Assembly: GCA_029240815.1 (NCBI GenBank) | Contig: JARDZO010000151.1 | Coordinates: 1 to 13,184 of the forward strand | From: Brevibacillus sp. | GTDB taxonomy: Bacteria > Bacillota > Bacilli > Brevibacillales > Brevibacillaceae | Length of the DNA: 13,184 nt | Direction: 5' to 3' | Shown here: one piece after another, positions 1-5,643 of the stretch | How the letters are laid out: each line of letters opens with the position of its first letter | How positions within the stretch are numbered: position 1 is the stretch's first letter | Made by a program: the position numbers and the translations under genes | Notes under the pieces: generated by a model | Database searches by the model: none | Seen by the model: only the letters and a program-made list of their open reading frames with translations | What the model was told of the DNA's origin: nothing

Positions 1-248
1 AGCAGGAAGTCTCTTGCGTCCTCATGCGGGCAGTTCGCGTAGATATAAGCGAGATACTCAGCAAATGGACCGACATAGGCGTAATGCTGTTCTACCCAAG
101 CGGCAAAATGCTCTTTCTTCAATTCCCCGTTTGCCCACATTGTCGTGAAAGGTGCTTTCGCAACCGCATTTCCTTCAATCGCTTGTTCGAGTGCATACCG
201 GAACTCCTCTTTGTTCATCAAAGCGGTTTTTGTCAATGTTTCTGCCAT
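1..248 (-). CDS. PqqC/TenA-like helical-bundle enzyme (5' part only, runs off the left edge)
   Basis: The frame reads from ATG at 248 to the window edge, giving 82 N-terminal residues. A good ribosome binding site (GAGAGGAG) lies about 8 bases upstream. The protein opens with MAETLTKTALMNKEEFRYAL and continues through segments such as WANGELKKEHFAAWVEQHYAYV and ANCPHEDARDFL. That layout is typical of the N-terminal half of the PqqC/CADD/TenA haem-oxygenase-like fold, where helices supply iron or cofactor ligands. The ANCP-x-x-x-x-R piece is closer to PqqC and CADD-like oxidases than to thiaminase TenA. No function can be fixed from this fragment: PqqC-like proteins are oxidases and TenA salvages thiamine pyrimidine. 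It follows the permease and creatininase genes on the same strand but has its own upstream palindrome (305-321), so it may be a separate unit of the same regulon. The metal ligands cannot be checked because most of the gene lies outside. Confidence 0.75.
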   Translation of the reverse strand, partial: MAETLTKTALMNKEEFRYALEQAIEGNAVAKAPFTTMWANGELKKEHFAAWVEQHYAYVGPFAEYLAYIYANCPHEDARDFL

Positions 249-304
249 CTAAAAGCACTCCTCTCAAAATGTAAAAATGTAGGGTGAGTAGATTCAGTTG
301 CACA

Positions 305-321
305 TTGTATATTGTATACCA
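305..321 (-). promoter_or_regulatory. 17-bp palindromic operator, copy 1, overlapping a promoter -10
   Basis: The plus strand reads TTGTATATTGTATACCA, 16 of 17 identical to the copy at 2531. On the minus strand a promoter fits over it: -35 TTGGTT (338-333), a 16-base spacer and -10 TACAAT (316-311), reading toward the PqqC-like gene at 248. A protein bound here would cover the -10, which suggests repression. The GTATAC core resembles operators of GntR/FadR-type regulators; this assignment is inference. Confidence 0.6.
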
Positions 322-362
322 AAACTCTTATGAACCAATTATTGCGTACCTGGGCTCGTATG

Positions 363-1781
363 TCAATACACTTTTTTCAGAATAATTAGTAAGAACATTG
401 ACATGAGCAAGTAAACAAGTGTAAATGGCGCATTCCAGTTGGATATACGAATCGAACTCTGCTTGGTCAGATTCGCCATCATGCCCGCCGTTGCGTTGTA
501 GGGTCCCATCAAAAAAGCAGTCGCCGCCCCTGTCAGCATCGCGATCGCTGTCAGCTCGGGGGTAATCCCCAATGCGTGCGGATTGAGAGATTCAGCAGTC
601 AGAGCCAATCCCACTGCCGGATGCAAGCCGATAAAAGCTAGAGCAAGCGGGATCAACGGAATCAGCAACAGAAACAGATCGGCTCCAATCAGATCCTTTC
701 CCGCCATAATCCATCCATTGAGTACATGTCCAGCACCCGAAGTCTGGATCGCGGAAATCATGAATCCGGCGCAGAGAAAGACGACGAATTGCTCTCTCAT
801 TTTCAACAGCTGCGCAGGCAGCATCCTCTTGCTTTTCTCCAAAAACGGGCGGCCTGAACCGATCAGAATCGACCAGAAGAGGGCGAACGGCACGACAGCC
901 ACAGATACAAGCAATAAAAAGCTGTAATGCGTATACCTTTCCAGTAAAGCGATCAGGCACGTAAAAACAAGAATAGCCGCCAAAATATGCACAGGGTGGC
1001 TTGTCGGGCGATCCTGGTGCCGCCGCTCATCCGCGTGTTGCCTGGCAGCAGCCAGTTCGCTGACCGCCATCGGGTCCAGCTGTTTCAGTCTCCGCTTTGC
1101 GATCCAGTGTCCCATGAACCCATCTATCGCCAGCCCGAATATACTGAACGGAATCATGATCGGTAAAATCGCGCTCCAGCGAACATCTGTCATCTCCACG
1201 ATAATGCCAACAATCGGCGCTACAGGAGTCCATACGATTGGCATGCTGTACCCATGCGTAATCGCCCGGCTGATAAAACGCTCCTTTTGTTCGATCGGAA
1301 ACAATTCCACCGCGGGGCGAATCGTTTGATACACCATGGGCAACGTCGCGATATTCATGAAGGAACTCAGAATATACGACAAACTCGCTGTGATCGTATA
1401 AAGCAGACCGGATCGTTTGATGGTCCGCTGGATCATGTGCTGGATCCGGCTCGCATAATTCCCCAGCTCAATCGGCAGGGCGATGAAGGGAATCAAGGCA
1501 AACAGACTTAAAATATTGAGCATATTGCCAAAGCCAGTAACAAACTGCGTCCACGGAGCACCGCTCCCCAGCAGCAAACTCCCCCCAACAAAAAGAAACA
1601 AAGTACTGAGCCCCTGTACGAAGCGGGGAACGAAACGAAACACCATGATCACGATAAGAATACTTAGTGTGGAAATGACCCAATGCAGGAGCTCGGACGG
1701 ATAAAAAGCGGACAGTAAATAAGCGGCAATAGCCGCCAAGAATACATAGGGCGTAAGCTTAGATAAGTTCTTTGACAGCAT
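363..1781 (-). CDS. Multi-spanning membrane permease, ion-transporter-superfamily-like
   Basis: An integral membrane protein of about 472 residues with ten or more strongly hydrophobic segments and short charged loops, the longest near the middle (after KRRLKQLDP). The open frame extends to 1847, but the extra N-terminal stretch is arginine-rich and overlaps the upstream gene by 89 bases. The better start is ATG at 1781 (MLSKNLSKLTPYVFLAAIAA), which goes straight into the first membrane segment and has GGAG 10 bases upstream. With that start it overlaps the creatininase gene by 23 bases, implying translational coupling. The general build recalls citrate, dicarboxylate or other anion carriers of the ion-transporter superfamily, but I do not recognise the exact family. 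From its coupling it probably moves the substrate or product of the creatininase-family enzyme. No clear terminator is seen before the next gene at 248. Confidence 0.75.
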   Translation of the reverse strand: MLSKNLSKLTPYVFLAAIAAYLLSAFYPSELLHWVISTLSILIVIMVFRFVPRFVQGLSTLFLFVGGSLLLGSGAPWTQFVTGFGNMLNILSLFALIPFIALPIELGNYASRIQHMIQRTIKRSGLLYTITASLSYILSSFMNIATLPMVYQTIRPAVELFPIEQKERFISRAITHGYSMPIVWTPVAPIVGIIVEMTDVRWSAILPIMIPFSIFGLAIDGFMGHWIAKRRLKQLDPMAVSELAAARQHADERRHQDRPTSHPVHILAAILVFTCLIALLERYTHYSFLLLVSVAVVPFALFWSILIGSGRPFLEKSKRMLPAQLLKMREQFVVFLCAGFMISAIQTSGAGHVLNGWIMAGKDLIGADLFLLLIPLIPLALAFIGLHPAVGLALTAESLNPHALGITPELTAIAMLTGAATAFLMGPYNATAGMMANLTKQSSIRISNWNAPFTLVYLLMSMFLLIILKKVY

Positions 1782-2511
1782 GAGCCAGCCGCTCCAGAGC
1801 GGTCTCCACGATTTCCTGTCCGATCTCATAGCTTGCCTTGGTCGCATCCCCTATGCATCCGTTACGGGTCATTTCTTCATAATAATAGAAGCCTTGGAGC
1901 GGATTGCCCGGACGCAGCTTTTTCCATCGGCCTTCCTGATAATCAGCCGCTTCCAGTTTTTCCTGACGGACGAGATGCGGCGCGAGATACAACGCTTCTG
2001 ACACTTCGCGATCGCAGCTGTGGCCATACAGCTTGGATTCCAATCGGCGATCCATGACGTCCTTGGCAGAAGCCGTCGTCTTGGCATAGTAAATGCGGAC
2101 GTCCAGTTCACGAGTCAGCATCTCTGTGGCTACCCCAAGAGTCGCTTGATTCCCCCCATGAGCATTTAAAATAAGGAAGTGCTCAATCCCGTGTTGCTTC
2201 AACGATTTCACCATGTCGCGCAAAATCGCAATCACCGTCGTCGGTTCCAGCGAGATCGTCCCAGGAAAATGAAGATGATGGGGCGACACCCCCATATTGA
2301 TCGTAGGAGTCAAGATCGCTTCCGGATACAGCTTTTCCGCCAACCGTTTTCCCATCTCTTCAGCGAGCACCGCATCACAGCTTTCCGCCATATGCGATCC
2401 GTGCTGTTCATGTGCGCCCAGAGGAATCACTGCAATTTTCACTGTGCGTAAAGCATCTTTCACTTCTGGCCATGTCATTTGTGTTAACAGATAAGCTGTC
2501 GTCATCCTCAT
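1759..2511 (-). CDS. Creatininase-family metal-dependent amidohydrolase (first copy)
   Basis: A 250-residue protein, normal length for the family. The metal-site motifs are visible: PLGAHEQHGSH with E35 and H37, D46 after it, PTINMGVSPHHLHFPGT around 69-85, and NAHGGN at 116-121. The usual HAGExETS segment appears as GHSCDREVSEAL (163-174), with E169 the likely equivalent glutamate. Known members hydrolyse a cyclic or linear amide: creatininase, the FAPy deformylase of archaeal flavin synthesis, and MftE, the peptidase of mycofactocin maturation. The substrate here cannot be assigned; true creatinine use is not supported by any neighbour. ATG at 2511 is chosen because GGGAGAGG lies 8 bases upstream; ATG at 2505 is the alternative. 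It is the first gene of a minus-strand operon with the permease, and the palindrome at 2531-2547 sits directly before it. Confidence 0.88.
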   Translation of the reverse strand: MRMTTAYLLTQMTWPEVKDALRTVKIAVIPLGAHEQHGSHMAESCDAVLAEEMGKRLAEKLYPEAILTPTINMGVSPHHLHFPGTISLEPTTVIAILRDMVKSLKQHGIEHFLILNAHGGNQATLGVATEMLTRELDVRIYYAKTTASAKDVMDRRLESKLYGHSCDREVSEALYLAPHLVRQEKLEAADYQEGRWKKLRPGNPLQGFYYYEEMTRNGCIGDATKASYEIGQEIVETALERLAHAVKELI

Positions 2512-2530
2512 TCACACATCCTCTCCCTGA

Positions 2531-2547
2531 TGGTATATTGTATACCA
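2531..2547 (-). promoter_or_regulatory. 17-bp palindromic operator, copy 2 (best copy)
   Basis: TGGTATA-TTG-TATACCA is a perfect inverted repeat with 7-base arms and a 3-base centre. It ends 20 bases upstream of the creatininase ATG, just before its ribosome binding site. On the minus strand it contains TATACAAT, a plausible -10, so binding would block transcription of the creatininase-permease operon. Arms and spacing suit a dimeric regulator of the GntR/FadR kind (inferred from shape). Confidence 0.7.
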
Positions 2548-2553
2548 TTGTTG

Positions 2554-2582
2554 TTGTAGAAAATGACATACACTTTTACATT
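2554..2582 (+). promoter_or_regulatory. Possible sigma-A-like promoter for yyaC
   Basis: TTGTAG (2554-2559), a 17-base spacer and TACATT (2577-2582) read toward yyaC, each box matching the consensus in 4 of 6 places. I looked for forespore (sigma-F/G) boxes here and did not find a convincing pair. It lies back to back with the operator at 2531-2547. Confidence 0.3.
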
Positions 2583-2640
2583 TTTTCGTATTTATTGATT
2601 CAGTCACCATGGTTTACAATTACGAGTAGGAAGAAAGCAG

Positions 2641-3291
2641 GTGAATCGCATGCTGCACTATCGCCACTACCTAGATAAAAAATCAGTGGCTTATTTGTCT
2701 GACGCGTTAATCCGACATTACGAAAACAATCCCGTGCATACTGAGATTGTCGTCGTTTGCATTGGCACCAATCGTTATTCTGGCGATTCCTTAGGGCCGA
2801 TGGTTGGCAGCCAATTAGTCGAGCTGCTGAAAGATCAACGTCACATCCATATTTACGGAACACTGGACAATCCCGTGCACGCCTTGAATATGCAAAAGAC
2901 GCTCTCCCGTATCTCCCAAAAACATGTTCGTGCGTACGTCATCGCCGTCGATGCTTGCCTCGGGCAATATTACAAAATCGGTACGCTCCAGGTCGTTGAA
3001 GAGCCTCTGCAGCCGGGAGTCAGTCTCGACAAGCAGCTGCCTCCCATCGGGCATGTTCATATCAAAGGAATCATTAACAATTACGGACCGTTAAACCACA
3101 AAGTCTTGGAACATACGAGCCTCACCTTTGTGCAGGAAATGTCCGGTGTGATCAGCCGGATCCTGACGAGAGCCGTTTTAGAAATCATTCCGCAGCTCGC
3201 AGGAAACCTCCCCACGGACAACAGCTCTACTGCTACCAGAGAAACAAAGCTGCGATCGTGGCAATCGATAATCCCAAGACGACAGGGATAA
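2641..3291 (+). CDS. yyaC: YyaC-type sporulation protein (DUF1256, Gpr-protease-like fold)
   Basis: A protein of 213-216 residues, close to the length of Bacillus subtilis YyaC. The signature CIGTNRYSGDSLGPMVG near residues 40-56 matches the family's GTDRxxGDxLGPLVG motif, which includes a conserved aspartate related to the spore germination protease Gpr. Further family-like pieces are YGTLDNPVHALN and VIAVDACLG. YyaC is a sporulation-associated protein of unclear biochemical activity. Two starts compete: GTG at 2641 (AGGAAG 7 bases upstream) and ATG at 2650 (AGGTGA about 6 bases upstream). The ATG start is at least as good and would shorten the protein by three residues. The gene is the only plus-strand gene in this half of the window and seems functionally unrelated to the minus-strand operons. 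Its last 59 bases lie antisense to the end of the permease gene that stops at 3233. Confidence 0.9.
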   Translation: MNRMLHYRHYLDKKSVAYLSDALIRHYENNPVHTEIVVVCIGTNRYSGDSLGPMVGSQLVELLKDQRHIHIYGTLDNPVHALNMQKTLSRISQKHVRAYVIAVDACLGQYYKIGTLQVVEEPLQPGVSLDKQLPPIGHVHIKGIINNYGPLNHKVLEHTSLTFVQEMSGVISRILTRAVLEIIPQLAGNLPTDNSSTATRETKLRSWQSIIPRRQG

Positions 3292-4684
3292 AGTTTTTAC
3301 GTGCCAACTCAATGACCGATACGCCGGCAAAGCCAGCTACCGCTACCAGTGAAGACCAGGCGATCAATGTTCCGCCTCCGGACCATACCGAGCCCATTTG
3401 CCCGATAGCTGCCAGCGTCGAAGGATCGATTCCGACAGTTGGCCCCAATGCACCAGAGAGCGAACCAGTCAGCGGGAGTCCGGAGAATCCCGATCCTTCC
3501 AATCCCGCGATGATTCCGATGATTAGGATGCCAAACGACGTTAAAAATCCATTGGCTGGAATGGCATATTGCACAGACATGACTAAATCATACAAAATCG
3601 CGGGAGCCGCAGCAGATTCGCCTAGCGAGAGAATGCTTTTCGAGAAGTCTGCATTTCCCAGAAAGAAAAAACCTGCGATGGGAATCACTGGCCCCATGGC
3701 TTTAAAGGCAAAGACAAAACCTTCTGTCAAATGGTCACTGATCTTGTCCAATGCTCCAATCTTCGAGAACACCGTACAGGACAGGATTAACAGGATCACG
3801 GCTACACCGCCGATGAAAGCTGCTCCATCTCCCCCCTCGAAGCCCCCCATGTTCGTTCCTCCGAATTTACTCGCTGCCATAACCGCCATGACAGCAAGCA
3901 TCGATAACGGAACCAAAATCGAAAAAATCTTCGACCATTTCAGAATATTTGGAGGTAAAGTTTCTACAGCCGCTGCGGCTTGTGCGTACTCTGTTGATTC
4001 CTGGACAGGACGAATATTCCCTGATTCATGCTGGTTAAATGGTGTTTCGGACTTGCGGATTGCCTTGCGGTGCATGAGGTATGCGACAGTTATGGATACT
4101 CCGCCAGTAATGAGCGACAGGACCATTGCCTTGTCTGCGACCATCCCAGTAGCTACCCCTGCGCCTTTTGCACTCAGCATCGGTGCGACTTGCATGATAT
4201 AGTCGGAGGATAGTGCCATCCCCTGTCCCGCAAGCGCAACTGCCATCGCAGCAGCCATCGGTGGAAGTCCGACTCGAATGGCAGCGGGGAACAGCAGCGC
4301 CCCGATGAGCGGTACAGCAGGAGTGGGCCAAAAAAACAAGGAGATCACATACGTGACAATGGCAAGTACAAAAAAGGCCACATGTCCGTTGATCATCAGC
4401 CTCTGAATGGGGCGGATCATTCTGCGGTCAGCCCCAATATCACGCAGGGAAGCCAACAAAGCCACCATGAAGGTAATGATCAAAAAGATTGTAAACAGTT
4501 CTTTTGCTGCTGTGAGATTCGCGTTGTAGACGGCTTGGAATCCACTGATCACATCCCCCTTGTAAATCCAGCCTACCAAAAAAGTACCGATTAAAGATGG
4601 AATGACAACACCGCGCCGGAACAACATGACAATAATGACAGCAACTGTAACAATAGCGTACACCACATGTGACAAAGTGATCAT
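3233..4684 (-). CDS. Large multi-spanning permease (DcuC/GntP/anion-carrier-like)
   Basis: An integral membrane protein of about 483 residues with roughly a dozen hydrophobic segments and one hydrophilic central loop (around residues 213-245, with HRKAIRKSETPFNQHESGN). The glycine- and proline-rich re-entrant-like stretches FFWPTPAVPLIGALLFPAA and MALSSDYIMQVAPMLSAKG, and the near-repeat GSVWSGGGTLIAWSS toward the end, recall ion-transporter-superfamily carriers for organic acids. I cannot name the substrate. The open frame starts at ATG 4690, but the ribosome binding site AGGGGGG touches that codon. ATG at 4684 (MITLSHVVYAIV) sits at correct spacing and is preferred. It is transcribed alone toward the creatininase operon, with convergent yyaC in between. 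An extended -10 (4727-4735) and operator copy 3 (4762-4778) lie upstream, tying it to the same regulon as the creatininase and PqqC-like genes. Confidence 0.8.
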   Translation of the reverse strand: MITLSHVVYAIVTVAVIIVMLFRRGVVIPSLIGTFLVGWIYKGDVISGFQAVYNANLTAAKELFTIFLIITFMVALLASLRDIGADRRMIRPIQRLMINGHVAFFVLAIVTYVISLFFWPTPAVPLIGALLFPAAIRVGLPPMAAAMAVALAGQGMALSSDYIMQVAPMLSAKGAGVATGMVADKAMVLSLITGGVSITVAYLMHRKAIRKSETPFNQHESGNIRPVQESTEYAQAAAAVETLPPNILKWSKIFSILVPLSMLAVMAVMAASKFGGTNMGGFEGGDGAAFIGGVAVILLILSCTVFSKIGALDKISDHLTEGFVFAFKAMGPVIPIAGFFFLGNADFSKSILSLGESAAAPAILYDLVMSVQYAIPANGFLTSFGILIIGIIAGLEGSGFSGLPLTGSLSGALGPTVGIDPSTLAAIGQMGSVWSGGGTLIAWSSLVAVAGFAGVSVIELARKNFIPVVLGLSIATIAALFLW

Positions 4685-4726
4685 CTGCATCCCCCCTGCA
4701 CCATTAGATTAGGTCCGTACAAAAAA

Positions 4727-4735
4727 ATTGTAGCA
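4727..4735 (-). promoter_or_regulatory. Extended -10 promoter for the permease
   Basis: The minus strand reads TGCTACAAT: a TGN extension followed by TACAAT, one base from the consensus TATAAT. The start of transcription would fall near 4720, about 35 bases before the ATG at 4684. No good -35 box lies 17 bases upstream, as is usual for extended -10 promoters. Confidence 0.5.
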
Positions 4736-4761
4736 TAAACCTCCGTCAAAAAATAGAGTTT

Positions 4762-4778
4762 TGGCTTATTGTATACAA
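4762..4778 (-). promoter_or_regulatory. 17-bp palindromic operator, copy 3
   Basis: TGGCTTATTGTATACAA matches the best copy (2531-2547) at 14 of 17 positions and keeps the ATTGTATAC core. It lies about 80 bases upstream of the permease start, just upstream of the -35 position of the extended -10 promoter. Confidence 0.5.
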
Positions 4779-4957
4779 TTATTTTCTGAAAATAGCATTA
4801 ATTCCACGTTTCTTCTACTAATTATCATTATTGGTGTCACTATATATCACATCCCTTGCCTCACACGTAAGCAGAGTTTAGTTAATGTAAAAAAACACAA
4901 TTCCCGTTCAGCCCAACCTCCGCCCACAAGTCGGTTTTTCAACGATTGTACATCCTT

Positions 4958-4972
4958 TTGAAAGCGATTACA
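4958..4972. promoter_or_regulatory. cre-like site (CcpA operator)
   Basis: TTGAAAGCGATTACA fits the published cre consensus WTGNAANCGNWNNCW at every defined position. CcpA binds such sites for carbon catabolite control in Bacillales. It lies 17 bases left of operator copy 4 and about 275 bases upstream of the permease gene, so it may place that transporter under glucose repression. A single short consensus match could be chance. Confidence 0.45.
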
Positions 4973-4988
4973 ATTGGAAATTATTCAT

Positions 4989-5005
4989 TTGCATATTGCA
5001 TACCA
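4989..5005. promoter_or_regulatory. 17-bp palindromic operator, copy 4 (weaker)
   Basis: TTGCATATTGCATACCA matches the best copy at 14 of 17 positions but is less symmetric; its left part is a direct repeat of TTGCATA. Its centre is 227 bases from copy 3. On the minus strand it contains TATGCAAT where copies 1 and 2 have TATACAAT. No protein gene starts directly beside it, so it may be a remote operator for the permease, or control the structured element to its right. Confidence 0.4.
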
Positions 5006-5088
5006 ATTAATTGCTTTGACATTCTCAAAGATGTGAGATTACCGCGGATATTATGCACGCGTCCTTTGGTTTGTTGGTCAATCGAACG

Positions 5089-5563
5089 GTGGTGGAGGGA
5101 AGGAAAAAGGGGAAAACACTCCAGCGATAGGGACACTGCTTGGATGATTGACTGTCTAGCTCCAGCCTTGACTATCCAACTTTCCTTTTCTTGGGGGCTT
5201 TCCATGGAGTTGAAAAGAACGCTACTTGGGGCAATGCCTACGACGAACGGAAGCTTTTCCCCCTTGAATGACCGCTAAAAAGGTGGCTAGAAACCACAAC
5301 AGCTCGCAGGAGAAGCAGGTTTCCAGGCGGAGCGACTCCGGAACCCAACTTAGCGGAACAACGAATTCACGGGATCCAGAAGCGGTACCTCTGTATTCCC
5401 TATGGAGAGGCTACTTCTTTACCGCTTCCCCGTGAATCGTTGTGGAGCGGACTGTCTATACTCCTATGCAGGGCAGCCGAACCAGTTCGGTGGGAATAGG
5501 CTGGAGCGCAGATCGGAAGCCTGCTTCTCCCCACCTCCGCAATGTTGATAAGCTCACCTTTTT
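5089..5563 (+). ncRNA. Candidate large structured RNA or hairpin-rich repeat element (copy A)
   Basis: This stretch has no credible protein frame but many complementary segments. From the 5' end: GGGGAAAA (5109-5116) can pair with TTTTCCCC (5255-5262). AAAAAGGTGGCT (5277-5288) pairs with AGCTCACCTTTTT (5551-5563) with one bulge. GGAGAAGCAGGTTTCC (5309-5324) pairs with 5515-5530 over 16 bases, including one G-U. Inside that lie CAACGAATTCACGGG (5359-5373) with 5429-5442, GAAGCGGTA (5379-5387) with TACCGCTTC (5420-5428), CCTCT (5388-5392) with AGAGG (5406-5410), and a CCGAA/TTCGG hairpin at 5477-5490. GGAGCG occurs three times (5329, 5444, 5503). The plus strand is chosen because related copy B ends in a plus-strand terminator; a miniature inverted-repeat element with termini 5277-5288 and 5551-5563 is the main alternative. 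I do not recognise a known RNA family. Confidence 0.6.
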
Positions 5564-5591
5564 ATCCCTAAGAATTTACACTCCGATATGC

Positions 5592-5620
5592 AAAAAAAGG
5601 CCGCATGATGAGCAGCCTTT
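5592..5620 (-). terminator. Intrinsic terminator of the ArsR-MFS operon
   Basis: On the minus strand, 24 bases after the MFS stop codon, AAAGGCTGC pairs with GCGGCCTTT around a TCATCAT loop, followed by a run of seven T (plus strand A 5592-5598). This separates the operon from the structured element to the left. Confidence 0.85.
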
Positions 5621-5643
5621 GATTCTCGTAGCTTTTTATTCTC

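Noticed and set aside
3258..4202. 314-codon plus-strand open frame inside the second permease
   Set aside because: It is the antisense shadow of a clear membrane protein gene and reads as low-complexity proline, serine and threonine.
4847..4942. Possible 32-codon minus-strand reading frame starting TTG at 4942 after AGGATG, downstream of operator copy 4
   Set aside because: It is short, without recognisable features, and a TTG start alone is weak evidence. It could at most be a leader peptide.
4946..5278. 110-codon plus-strand open frame across operator copy 4 and the start of the structured element
   Set aside because: It has no ribosome binding site and its composition is unlike a protein. 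It also overlaps regulatory sites and paired segments that explain the region better.
5364..5389. EcoRI, BamHI and KpnI recognition sequences (GAATTC, GGATCC, GGTACC) packed in about 26 bases, as in a cloning-vector polylinker
   Set aside because: The bases belong to helices whose other strand is native-looking sequence at 5420-5442, and no vector sequence surrounds them. Coincidence is more likely than contamination.
5277..5563. Group II intron, T-box leader, RNase P RNA or tmRNA as the identity of the structured element
   Set aside because: The group II domain V motif, the T-box AGGGTGGNACCGCG sequence, and the conserved ends of RNase P RNA and tmRNA are not present.
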